Assembly (NCBI GenBank): GCA_016182225.1
Contig: JACOXV010000046.1
Location: forward strand, 1 to 12,343
DNA length: 12,343 bases
Source of the DNA: Candidatus Levyibacteriota bacterium
Lineage (GTDB): Bacteria > Patescibacteriota > Microgenomatia > Levybacterales > UBA12049
Direction: 5' to 3'
Shown: positions 1-7,397 of the stretch, piece after piece
How the letters are laid out: every line of letters begins with the position of its first letter
Numbering within the stretch: the first letter of the stretch is position 1
Notes under the pieces: generated by a model
Told to the model about the DNA's origin: nothing
The model's input: only the letters and a program-made list of their open reading frames with translations
Databases searched by the model: none
Program-made: the position numbers and the translations under genes

Positions 1-765
1 AGAGACAAACCTTCCATAAACGCTAAGAATTCCTTCGAAAGTTTTTCCTATATCTTCTGCTGATCCGCGAAGCGGAAGTCTGTATGGCATGCCTCGGAAT
101 GAATCTGTCGATCCATCTCCTGTATATGTCTGAAGCGCCCATCCGATTCCTTGTTCTGCGGGAAGACCAATTACATATTTTTCCGTCCCTTCAGCACCTT
201 CCCTAACAATTGCCATTTCAGTAGCTAAACCTTCTCCGGTAAACATACTGGCAGCTGCAATTCGCGGAGTATGCGAAGGATCAGGTTCGGGTTGTACAGA
301 TGAGTCTAGGATTGCGTCTGCAAAAGATCGATCATTAACAAGATAGGTTCCTATAGTATTGGTATGGTCTCCGTTTGAAAGAATATGCACACCATCTACC
401 TCCGCCATTCCGTTGTAAATGGTTGTCTTTGGGTCGCCAAAGGGTCGCGTTGGATCCAATACTTTTGTCGCCATTCCGTTGTAAATGGTTGTCTTTGGGT
501 CGCCAAAGGGTCGCGTTGGATCCAATACTTTTGTAGATAAAACGCCATTTTCGTCTACCTTTAAAATTCTGTTTTTCGATGGTTCGCTTCTTCCTGTAAT
601 TCCCAGAATCTGGATAAGAGCACCTTGATCGCTCATTCCGGAAATAATTATTCTTCCTGGGTAATCTTGATTAATTAAAGCTTCGAGGTTTGCGGCCGCC
701 TCAATTTGTGCTTCCTCAAGAGGAATATATCCTTCTATTAATTCTTCACGATCCGGTAGTACCAT
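1..765 (-). CDS. IMP cyclohydrolase-like protein (PurO/PF07826-type fold), 3' end off the window
   Basis: Seen: an open minus frame of 255 codons from ATG at 763-765 to the left edge with no stop, so the C-terminus is missing. A stop (TAG, 796-798) lies in frame just upstream and there is no other ATG between. Family signals in order: YPGR followed by GRSEPSKNR, then IYNGMAEVDGVHILSNGDHT, then HTPRIAA, then QTYTGDG. These match the order of conserved blocks in the bacterial branch of the IMP cyclohydrolase family (archaeal PurO: YN...SNGxHTD...TPRI). The known family reaction is ring closure of FAICAR to IMP, the last step of purine synthesis. An exact 22-residue duplication lies just before the YN motif (see repeat). 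No other purine genes are visible here, so substrate is inferred from family only. There is no Shine-Dalgarno site; a strong promoter lies 25 bp upstream. Confidence 0.75.
   Translation of the reverse strand, partial: MVLPDREELIEGYIPLEEAQIEAAANLEALINQDYPGRIIISGMSDQGALIQILGITGRSEPSKNRILKVDENGVLSTKVLDPTRPFGDPKTTIYNGMATKVLDPTRPFGDPKTTIYNGMAEVDGVHILSNGDHTNTIGTYLVNDRSFADAILDSSVQPEPDPSHTPRIAAASMFTGEGLATEMAIVREGAEGTEKYVIGLPAEQGIGWALQTYTGDGSTDSFRGMPYRLPLRGSAEDIGKTFEGILSVYGRFVS
403..534. repeat. Exact 66-bp tandem duplication inside the IMP cyclohydrolase-like gene
   Basis: Bases 403-468 and 469-534 are identical, and the identity stops sharply at both ends. The unit is 22 codons, so the frame is kept and residues from TKVLDP to IYNGMA occur twice. 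From memory of the family, other members have a single copy of this stretch leading into the YN motif, so the extra copy is an insertion. Absence of any base difference means it is recent or an assembly artefact. Confidence 0.97.
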
Positions 766-789
766 TAATATAGGGCGAGATTGATGCCA

Positions 790-818
790 AATATACTATT
801 TAGAATATGCTATGTCAA
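790..818 (-). promoter_or_regulatory. Sigma-70 promoter of the IMP cyclohydrolase-like gene
   Basis: On the minus strand, TTGACA (813-818) is followed after 17 bp by TATATT (790-795). This is a perfect -35 and a 5/6 -10 at ideal spacing. The predicted transcript starts near 782, giving a leader of about 17 nt without a Shine-Dalgarno site. Confidence 0.75.
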
Positions 819-825
819 CAAGCTT

Positions 826-840
826 TAGTATAAAATACTA
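826..840. promoter_or_regulatory. Palindrome in the divergent promoter region, possible operator
   Basis: TAGTAT-AAA-ATACTA is a perfect 6-bp inverted repeat with a 3-bp centre. It lies 8 bp upstream of the -35 of the minus-strand gene (765) and overlaps the only -10-like sequences (TATAAA 829-834, TACTAT 836-841) for the plus-strand gene at 850. A repressor site for the divergent pair is possible; an AT-rich palindrome of this size could also be chance. Confidence 0.35.
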
Positions 841-849
841 TCAATCAAT

Positions 850-1338
850 GTGACATACCTTAAAAATATTTCCAAACCCAAAAATCTTTTAATTCCTTAC
901 GCAGAAAGTGAGCCGGAAACAATCAAATCAATTTTTCATCTTGTAAAAATAAAGAGGGGGCAAAAAACTTTAGACATGGGATCTGGAGACGGACGGATAG
1001 TAATAGCCATGGCGAAAAGGGGTGCGGAGGCATATGGAATTGAGATCCGGGAAAAATACGTCAGGAGATCTAAATGGAATATTTTAAAAGAAAATTTAGA
1101 GGATAAAGCTTTTATACATCAAAAAGATTTCTGGGAAGAAAATCTAAACACTTATGACATAATCACAATTTATCCAATGGCGGCTCTGATGGAAAAGTTG
1201 GAGAAAAAACTAAGCAAAGAATTAAAATCAGGGGCTATAGTTATTACTAACGGTTTTAGAATTCCCGGCTGGAAAACATGGAAAGAAAAAGGTTTTACTT
1301 TTGTTTATAAAAAACTAGCCAATAACCAAGTGCTATAA
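850..1338 (+). CDS. FAM173/ATPSCKMT-like class I SAM-dependent methyltransferase
   Basis: 162 aa, GTG start. SAM-binding motif I is LDMGSGDGR (residues 41-49), the acidic end of strand 2 is E65 (YGIEI), followed by an acidic loop near D93 (QKDFW) and a C-terminal block GFRIPGW (135-141). The order LIPYAESEP, DMGSGDGR, YGIEI, FWEENL, FRIPGW resembles the FAM173 family, whose animal members trimethylate a lysine on the ATP synthase c-subunit and on ADP/ATP carrier. No ATP synthase gene is nearby, so the bacterial substrate is unknown; a protein lysine is inferred. No membrane segment is seen. An ATG at 848-850 is followed at once by TGA, so GTG at 850 is the likely start. No Shine-Dalgarno site. 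It is the first gene of a plus-strand group leading to the ABC exporter. Confidence 0.75.
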   Translation: MTYLKNISKPKNLLIPYAESEPETIKSIFHLVKIKRGQKTLDMGSGDGRIVIAMAKRGAEAYGIEIREKYVRRSKWNILKENLEDKAFIHQKDFWEENLNTYDIITIYPMAALMEKLEKKLSKELKSGAIVITNGFRIPGWKTWKEKGFTFVYKKLANNQVL

Positions 1339-1339
1339 T
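1331..1339 (+). promoter_or_regulatory. Extended -10 promoter pointing at ATG 1347 (predicted leaderless)
   Basis: TGCTATAAT is a perfect extended -10. It overlaps the TAA stop of the methyltransferase (1336-1338). The ATG of the small Pro-rich gene begins 8 bases past its last T, about where transcription should start. No good -35 is seen at 17 bp. Confidence 0.5.
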
Positions 1340-1346
1340 TATTTTT

Positions 1347-1521
1347 ATGGCTGATATTCCGGAAGTTCCCATTCCCCCTGTTCCACCCGAAGTCCCAAAC
1401 CCCCAGAGAATTCTTCGCAGAAATAGATAAAGCGCTGGAAGAAAAAGGACTTGATATGGAAAAAGTTAGGCTTATGAAGGTAATTCAATCAAGGCTATTA
1501 AATGCTATACTAGCTTTATGA
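1347..1521 (+). pseudogene. Small Pro-rich protein gene split by one extra base
   Basis: From ATG 1347 the frame reads MADIPEVPIPPVPPEVPNP and then ends early at TAA 1428-1430. The next frame continues as a credible helical protein (EFFAEIDKALEEKGLDMEKV, then RLMKVIQSRLLNAILAL) to TGA 1519-1521. Removing one C from the run at 1400-1404 joins both into one product of 57 residues. The restored gene ends with TGA overlapping the ATG of the ABC exporter (ATGA at 1518-1521), typical of translationally coupled neighbours, which supports it as a real gene. Family not recognised. The extra base may be a sequencing error, a true mutation, or a +1 programmed frameshift at a CCC-C proline codon. An internal ATG at 1456 could give a short C-terminal product. 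Confidence 0.6.
1503..1511 (+). promoter_or_regulatory. Extended -10 promoter of the ABC exporter (predicted leaderless)
   Basis: TGCTATACT is an extended -10 with one mismatch. Six bases separate it from ATG 1518, so the transcript would begin on the start codon. It lies inside the end of the small upstream gene, so the exporter may be both coupled to that gene and transcribed on its own. Confidence 0.5.
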
Positions 1522-3299
1522 ATGATTCCAAAGATTTCCCTAAATTAACATGGTGGCAAATGATAAAAGCAATTCTTTTTTTAGCAGCTGACCAAAAGAA
1601 AAAATATTTGTTTTTCAACTCCGTTCTTTTAACTGTTTTATTTTACGACATCGTTCCTCCATACGTTATTGGAAAAATTGTTGATTTTTTTGCAAGCTAT
1701 AAAGCCGGTGTATCTCTTACTCCTTTTTATCTTTATGTCATATTTCTGGCAGTAACTACTTTAATAATAGCTTTTATTCGTCTTTCCACAAAAAACACCT
1801 TAGGCAAGCTTCAATCTCAAATCACATATAATGTGAAAGTTAAAGGATTTGAGAGACTCCTCGACTTCTCAATTAAATGGCACGATAAAGAAAACACAGG
1901 AAATAAAGTCCAAAAAATTCAAAATGGGGCGGATGCAATGATGCGGCTGCAAAGAATTTTGGGAAGTGATCTTTTTGTGAATTTGGCGAGTACTATTGGT
2001 GTTTTAACAGCATTTCTTTTTCTAAATCAATCTTTCTTCTTCTATTCACTTCTTTATCTTGCAATTTTTATGCTCGTTCAGGCGCGATTCTACAACAGAT
2101 ATCTTCGGTACACGAACGAGTATAACGCATCCCTAGAAAAGGCAAGCGGTACTTATTATGAAGGACTAAGTAATGTTCTTACAATTAAGACTCTTGGCGT
2201 AAAAGAAGATTTCAAAAAAAACATCACTTCAAGAGAGGAGTTATCCAGAGACAACGCCATTCGCATGGTAAAACTTGGGACTGACAAATGGAAATTTTTC
2301 CAGTTCATAAATGCACTTTTTCTTGCCGGCGTAATTCTTCTAGCAGGTCATGGATTTATTAACAAAACTATTACTCTTGGGTCTATTTTTATTTTCTTTA
2401 ATTATTTTCAAAAACTTTCTCAGGCAGTTGGACAAAGCACCAACTTTATAGACGATGTGATGAATATCAGAGTAAGCATAGGGAGAATGATGCCAATTTT
2501 CTGGGAAAAATCCACTGCATCTGAAGGAAGACTAAATTTTCCTAGAAAATGGGAAGAGTTAATTATTAAGAATGGTAACTTTGATTATAGAAATCAGGAT
2601 GGGGAAAACAAACCATCAGACGATGCTGCATTAAAAAACATTAACATCACGATTAAGAAAAATGAAAAGATTGGAATTGTAGGAAGATCAGGAAGCGGGA
2701 AGTCAACTTTGGCTAAAGTTTTATTGGCTTTGTACAAATTTAGCAGTGGAACTTATAAAATTGGCGGAATTAATATATATGAAATAAAACACGATGAGCT
2801 TACACAGAAAATATCGCTTGTACTGCAAGAATCTGAAATGTTTAACATCTCTTTAAAAGAAAATATTACTATGATGCGAAGATACAATTCCGAACTTTTC
2901 GGGAAAGCAATTAAAATCTCCCAACTTGAAGATTTAATAGCAAAATTGCCCGAAGGTCTCAATACGTTAATTGGCGAAAAGGGATATAGACTTTCCGGAG
3001 GAGAGAGACAAAGAATTGGAATTGCTCGGGCAATCTACAAAGATCCGCAGATTTTGGTTCTCGACGAAGCAACTTCTTCGTTGGATAGCAAAACGGAATC
3101 TTTAATTCAGGAAGCATTGGAGAAAGAACTTGATCAAAAAACAGTCATTAGCATTGCACACAGGACTTCCACATTAAGAAATGCAGATAGAATTATTGTT
3201 TTTGAAAATGGAGAGATAGCTGAAGAAGGAAAATTTAAAGACTTATCAGAGAACCAAGATTCAGCATTCAGCAGACTCTATCAAAATCAAAAGAGTTGA
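1518..3299 (+). CDS. ABC-type exporter half-transporter (fused membrane and ATPase domains)
   Basis: 593 aa. The N-terminal half is a type IV exporter membrane domain with hydrophobic segments near residues 30-52, 71-90, 148-170, 173-190, 260-280 and 282-298. The C-terminal ATPase domain is complete: A-loop Y357, Walker A GRSGSGKST (389-397), Q-loop Q437, signature LSGGE (492-496), Walker B ILVLDE (512-517) and H-loop H548. Length and layout are normal for MsbA/MDR-like half-transporters, which work as dimers in the inner membrane and export lipids, peptides or drugs. Substrate cannot be told from sequence. ATG 1518 overlaps the stop of the preceding small gene and follows an extended -10 by 6 bases; no Shine-Dalgarno site. 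The stop TGA (3297-3299) abuts the stop of the convergent antiporter gene. With no partner subunit nearby, a homodimer is likeliest. Confidence 0.92.
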   Translation: MNDSKDFPKLTWWQMIKAILFLAADQKKKYLFFNSVLLTVLFYDIVPPYVIGKIVDFFASYKAGVSLTPFYLYVIFLAVTTLIIAFIRLSTKNTLGKLQSQITYNVKVKGFERLLDFSIKWHDKENTGNKVQKIQNGADAMMRLQRILGSDLFVNLASTIGVLTAFLFLNQSFFFYSLLYLAIFMLVQARFYNRYLRYTNEYNASLEKASGTYYEGLSNVLTIKTLGVKEDFKKNITSREELSRDNAIRMVKLGTDKWKFFQFINALFLAGVILLAGHGFINKTITLGSIFIFFNYFQKLSQAVGQSTNFIDDVMNIRVSIGRMMPIFWEKSTASEGRLNFPRKWEELIIKNGNFDYRNQDGENKPSDDAALKNINITIKKNEKIGIVGRSGSGKSTLAKVLLALYKFSSGTYKIGGINIYEIKHDELTQKISLVLQESEMFNISLKENITMMRRYNSELFGKAIKISQLEDLIAKLPEGLNTLIGEKGYRLSGGERQRIGIARAIYKDPQILVLDEATSSLDSKTESLIQEALEKELDQKTVISIAHRTSTLRNADRIIVFENGEIAEEGKFKDLSENQDSAFSRLYQNQKS

Positions 3300-4238
3300 T
3301 TATCTGGTAAGCTCAAACATTATAAATAAAATATAAAATCCAAGCATTAATATGCCATTAGCTCTTGAGATATACTTTGTCCTGTGCATGAAAAAATAAA
3401 AAAATAAGAGTGCTATTGAGATAAACACAAACGTAACTATAAAATTACTCACAGTCAAAACTTCTCCTTGATTTAAAAGCGTAAAAATACCAAAAAGAAG
3501 AGTGCTCGCTGCGCCAGCGCCTATATAATCTCCCATCGCAATATCTTTTTTACCGGAAAAAACAGATCGAACAACTAAGGTTATTTCTGGTAGATCTGTT
3601 CCCAAAGCAATCACTAGCAGACTTATGTAGAAAGGAGATATTTTGATCAGTTCTGCGAAATATATAGTTTTATCCACAATAATACTGCTAGCAACAAAAA
3701 CTAATCCTATCCCTACTAGAATTTTTAGAATATCTTTGTAAGAATAGGCTTTTATGTTGAGAAGTTGAGAATTGCTTCTGTCGAAAATTCCGTTTTTCTT
3801 TTCTACCAAGATGAAAAGTACTATATATAAAACAATTAATATAACTCCCTCCAGGTTTGTTACTTTTTTATCCAAAATAAATAGCGAGGGAGCCAAAATT
3901 ACTCCAAGAGTAGCAAGTGTCGTTTTGTCATCCAGTTCATTCTTAAGACTTATTCCATTACCTAATACAGCAAGAAGGGGAATAATAACTAGAAAAAGAA
4001 CTATTATTCCACCAAGTAAGTTTCCTATAAATATTGAGGGTTCATGATTGGCAACTGCCTGTAGTCCTACGGAAAATTCCGGAGTTGATGTAAGAAGCCC
4101 CAAAAAAACAAAAGAAAAAGCAAAAGAAGAAAGTCTTAGTTTTTGAGAAAATTTACTTGTCGAAGATACTATTAGTCCTGAACCGAACCAAATCAGGATG
4201 AAAGCAATTATGTAAAGGGAAAAGTTAAATAAAAGCAT
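3300..4238 (-). CDS. Sodium/calcium exchanger-family (CaCA) antiporter
   Basis: 312 aa, almost entirely hydrophobic, consistent with about 10 membrane helices in two inverted halves. The alpha-1 repeat is LTSTPEFSVG followed by GNLLGG (residues 49-77, with P53-E54 and N73). The alpha-2 repeat is ALGTDLPE followed by MGDYIGAG (211-242, with P217-E218 and D237). These are the ion-binding repeats of the family, whose members exchange cytosolic Ca2+ for Na+ or H+. The usual alpha-2 pattern GNxxGSN is GDYIGAG here, so ion preference may differ. ATG 4236-4238 is fixed by a promoter just upstream; the leader is about 7 nt and lacks a Shine-Dalgarno site. It is transcribed alone, divergent from the helicase and convergent with the ABC exporter. 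Confidence 0.88.
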   Translation of the reverse strand: MLLFNFSLYIIAFILIWFGSGLIVSSTSKFSQKLRLSSFAFSFVFLGLLTSTPEFSVGLQAVANHEPSIFIGNLLGGIIVLFLVIIPLLAVLGNGISLKNELDDKTTLATLGVILAPSLFILDKKVTNLEGVILIVLYIVLFILVEKKNGIFDRSNSQLLNIKAYSYKDILKILVGIGLVFVASSIIVDKTIYFAELIKISPFYISLLVIALGTDLPEITLVVRSVFSGKKDIAMGDYIGAGAASTLLFGIFTLLNQGEVLTVSNFIVTFVFISIALLFFYFFMHRTKYISRANGILMLGFYILFIMFELTR

Positions 4239-4251
4239 TCAGTAATAATTA

Positions 4252-4280
4252 AGTATATAAATAAAGACTTACTTTGACAA
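4252..4280 (-). promoter_or_regulatory. Sigma-70 promoter of the antiporter gene
   Basis: On the minus strand, TTGTCA (4275-4280), 17 bp, then TATACT (4252-4257). Each box has one mismatch to consensus. The predicted start near 4245 leaves a leader of about 7 nt before ATG 4238. The -35 box lies inside a palindrome (4271-4290). Confidence 0.7.
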
Positions 4281-4290
4281 TTGTTAAAGT
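4271..4290. promoter_or_regulatory. 20-bp near-perfect palindrome, likely operator
   Basis: Half-sites ACTTTGACAA and TTGTTAAAGT are inverted complements with one mismatched pair out of ten. The site covers the antiporter's -35 and a plus-strand TTGACA (4274-4279) facing the helicase. Size, symmetry and position fit a dimeric helix-turn-helix repressor. No regulator gene is in the window. Confidence 0.55.
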
Positions 4291-4329
4291 AAATAAAATT
4301 TAGCGAATATAGATTAAGTGTGAAATAAT

Positions 4330-4334
4330 AAGGA
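4330..4334 (+). promoter_or_regulatory. Shine-Dalgarno site of the DEAH helicase gene
   Basis: AAGGA lies 7 bases before ATG 4342 and fixes this start. It is one of only two clear Shine-Dalgarno sites in the window. A weak extended -10 (TGAAATAAT, 4321-4329) lies just before it. Confidence 0.6.
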
Positions 4335-4341
4335 TTAATAA

Positions 4342-4995
4342 ATGGCAATACTTACACCGGAAAGACCAAGAGTTGAAACAATCGCTAGGAATTCCCCTCC
4401 TATTGAGACTGCATTGGAGCAGACTTTGGAAGTACTAGGGGGCAATGATCTGCCAATTTTTGAAAAAAGAGATGAGGTTATAGGGGCTATCCGCTCAAAT
4501 GACAGAATTATTATTGAGGCAGAAACAGGCTCCGGAAAATCTACTGTGACGCCAATTCTCGCATTGGCAGAGCTCGATGCACGAAAACCCGGAGGAAGAG
4601 TAATAGTAACTCAGCCCCGCCGCATCGCCGCTGAAAGCTTGGAGAGGTATCTTTCCGAAACAATGGGTGACAGGGTAGGATTTCGCCACGGAGGAGGAAG
4701 GCGAATTACTCCAAACACACAGCTTGAATTTACCATAGAACGTTCACTTCTAAATGATATGGTAAGGGGAGATGATCCTCTGCTTGAAAGATACGATACT
4801 GTAATACTTGATGAAGTCCACGAACGAAAAGTTGATTTGGATATTCTAATGCCTCTCCTCAAACAGGCACAAGAAAAACGAAGAACAATAGGAAAGCCTC
4901 TTAAAGTTGTACTTACTTCCGCTACGATGGACCGCGAAAGAATGCTTGAATACTTTGAAGGTGCCTCGCATGTTGAAGTTGAAGGCAAAATGTAA
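4342..4995 (+). pseudogene. DEAH-box RNA helicase (HrpA-like), N-terminal fragment
   Basis: 217 aa, carrying the first RecA-like domain: Walker A/motif I ETGSGKST (61-68), motif Ia TQPRR (90-94), motif II DEVH (157-160) and motif III TSAT (192-195). It then stops at TAA 4993-4995 right after VEVEGKM, where family members continue with a YPVE-type strand into the second RecA domain. The second domain is found at once in another frame (next entry). A single-base indel would not explain this, because the expected strand and helix between VEGKM and the IHAR helix are absent; a deletion of tens of bases not divisible by three fits. The fragment alone lacks motifs V and VI and should not be an active helicase. 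Intact family members unwind RNA or RNA-protein complexes. Confidence 0.8.
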
Positions 4996-6535
4996 AAGAG
5001 CATCGGAAATCCATGCAAGGGGAAATGAAGAGCCCGGAGATATGCTTATTTTTATGCCGGGACAGGCAGAAATTGAAAAAACAATTGATGCTCTAAGACG
5101 CCAACAAAATCTCCTAGATGATGAAGTAGAATTTATTCCGCTTATTGGCGGTTCAGAAAGTGCTGAAAGCATGAGGAAAATTCATGCTCCAAGCGATAAA
5201 AGACGAATTTTTATCGCTACAAATGTAGCTGAAACCTCCATAACTATTCCCTCCGTAAGAATTGTTATAGACTCCGGTCTTATGAGGCTTAACGCATTTA
5301 ATCCCGACACTGGAATAAGCGGGCTTGAGACCAGGCTACATACCAAAAGCAATGCAAAACAGCGAAGGGGAAGGGCAGGAAGGACCGCACCGGGAACAGT
5401 ACATTATTTATTTACGAAAGAAGATCTTGAAGCCAGAGAACCTTATCTTCCTGCGGAAATTCTCCGAACTGATTTAGTAGCTCAGGTACTTTTAATGAAA
5501 CAGATGGGAATAGCAGATATTCCCAACTTTGATTTTATAGACCATCCAGGAGTGGAAAAAATAAATCAGGCAATCGAAACACTTAGGAAGCTCGGTGCTC
5601 TTAATACTGATGGGTCGCTTAACGAAACCGGCGCAAGAATGGCAGAAATAAACACAGAGCCAAGGTTTGCCAGAATGATAGTAGAAGCAGAAAAACTTGG
5701 CGTTGTCGATGCAGTAAGTCTAGCTGTAGGAATGCTTCAGGATCCAAGACGTGATGTTTTTTACAGAGAATACCGAACAGATATTCCTATCCAGGAAAAA
5801 TACAAAGACTATATTATCCCAGGCTCTGATATCTTAACAAGGCTAAATATTTGGAATGAATATTTAAGACATAGGGGATCCAAGGAAGAACGCAAAGAAT
5901 GGGAAGAGACAAACGGCTTTAGAACTTTTGCATTCTTTAATGCCTCAAACGCCCGAAAAGATATTTTAAGAAATAGAGGACTTCGTGATGAGCCAATTGA
6001 CCTTAGTCCTGAAAATGCAGCAAAAATTACCCAGTGTGTTGCTGTTGGATTGGTTGATAATATAATTCGTAGAGTTAATGGAGAGTACCAAACGCTTAGC
6101 GGAGCCGCGGGAATTAGAATCGATAATAGAAACTCTGTCTTAAGCGGAACGTCGCCCGATACTTTTCTTTCCGGAAATCTAAGACGAAGCGAAAGAGCAG
6201 GAGTTTTTGCTGGATTGAATTTAGCTATTTCTCTTGAGGATATAAAAAGGATTGCTCCATATCTAAATCTGGCTCTTCCAGAAAAACCATCAACCACCGC
6301 AGAAACAGAAAAACAAACACCTGTTCAAACAGAACAGAAAACAGAAGTTTCATCAAGCACTACAGTAGCTCCTGAACCAGAAAAACAAATTCCTAGAGTA
6401 GATTATTCTTTCTCAACTTATAAAAAAGAAAAGCAAGAAACCGCAACACAAGAAAAACAAAAAAGGGAAACAACTATTATGAGACTCCGAGAAATAATTC
6501 GTGCTTGGCTTAAGAAATTAAAACTCACGCGATAA
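4907..6535 (+). pseudogene. DEAH-box RNA helicase (HrpA-like), C-terminal fragment
   Basis: The open frame begins at ATG 4907, but up to about 4990 it is an out-of-frame reading of the N-terminal fragment. Helicase sequence starts near 4994 (KRASEIHAR); the first in-frame ATG after that is 5042. Seen: GDMLIFMPGQAEIE (motif IV region), TNVAETSITIP (motif V), QRRGRAGR (motif VI, codons 152-159 of this frame), then a winged-helix/HA2-type region and an OB-like tail. It ends with about 65 T/E/Q/K-rich residues and a basic C-terminus (IIRAWLKKLKLTR). The two fragments together would make a helicase of about 730 residues plus the lost part. Its stop is 2 bases before the methyltransferase gene, suggesting one operon. 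If the break is an assembly error, this is one intact gene, 4342-6535. Confidence 0.8.
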
Positions 6536-6537
6536 CT

Positions 6538-7374
6538 ATGTTATTGGATAAAGTTCAAAAATTTATTGCTAAAAATGGAACAAACATCAAAGAGGATCAG
6601 TATTTTTTAATTGACGAAGATGCAATCAATAAATTAGTTGAGATAGCAGATATAAACGATAGCGATAGGGTTTTGGAAATAGGTCCAGGATTAGGATTTT
6701 TGACAAAATCATTAGCATCTAAAGCTGAAAGTGTTATAGCTATCGAAAAAGATGAAAAGTTCAGAGAAACCCTTTCTGTACTGCCAAAAAATGTGGAAGT
6801 TATTTTTGGTGATGCCTATAAACTCTTAAATAATCAATCGTTCAGAGAAAAAACTTCCCCGCCAAACAAAACAGTATCCAATATTCCATACAGTCAAGCT
6901 CAAAACATGCTTCACAATTACACCAATCATGAATGGTATCAGGGAGACCTTATTTGGGTGGCTCCTCTGTCAATGGTAAATAAAATTAATAACGAACCTA
7001 TTCTGGGTGCATATTTTCATGCAGAACTCGTGGAAATAGTTAGTAAATCTTCTTTTTATCCAGAACCAAACACCACCTCGGCAATTATAATTTTCAAACG
7101 CATTCCCGATCCAAAACTGACAAAAGACTTTGCGATTTATTTTAGGCGTTGGCTCTATAGCCACGAAGCTTGGAAAGTAAAAAATGCAATCCGTGAGGGA
7201 ATAATCGCAGCAGCATTTGATTTGAAAAATAAAAAAATTACCAAAAATCAGGCAAGAGAATTAATTGAGCGGCTAAATATTCCGGAACAAGAATTGGAAA
7301 AGCTAACAAATAATATTTCCCTGAACTATTATTTTGATGTTCCAAACAAACTACGAGAATGGTTGATAATTTAG
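6538..7374 (+). CDS. KsgA/Dim1/Erm-family rRNA adenine N6-dimethyltransferase
   Basis: 278 aa. Seen: DQYFLID (20-26), SAM motif I VLEIGPGLG (45-53), acidic strand-2 end E70 (AIE), GDA (91-93), catalytic NIPY (115-118), and the FYPEPNTTSA block (173-182) typical of this family, followed by a helical C-terminal domain. Family members dimethylate adenines of small-subunit rRNA (KsgA/Dim1) or of 23S rRNA (Erm). DQxFL and NIPY look closer to the archaeal Dim1 type than to the usual bacterial GQxFL and NLPY, so whether this is the housekeeping enzyme is uncertain. It begins 2 bases after the helicase stop and has no Shine-Dalgarno site, so it probably depends on the helicase transcript. An RNA helicase paired with an rRNA methyltransferase suggests ribosome assembly as the shared process. 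Confidence 0.85.
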   Translation: MLLDKVQKFIAKNGTNIKEDQYFLIDEDAINKLVEIADINDSDRVLEIGPGLGFLTKSLASKAESVIAIEKDEKFRETLSVLPKNVEVIFGDAYKLLNNQSFREKTSPPNKTVSNIPYSQAQNMLHNYTNHEWYQGDLIWVAPLSMVNKINNEPILGAYFHAELVEIVSKSSFYPEPNTTSAIIIFKRIPDPKLTKDFAIYFRRWLYSHEAWKVKNAIREGIIAAAFDLKNKKITKNQARELIERLNIPEQELEKLTNNISLNYYFDVPNKLREWLII

Positions 7375-7397
7375 GACACGAATAGTCTCCGCCAAAC

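Noticed and set aside
4611..5172. Minus-strand frames opposite the helicase (4611-5018 and 4846-5172)
   Set aside because: Ser/Arg/Cys-rich translations typical of the antisense of a real gene; the plus strand carries clear helicase motifs.
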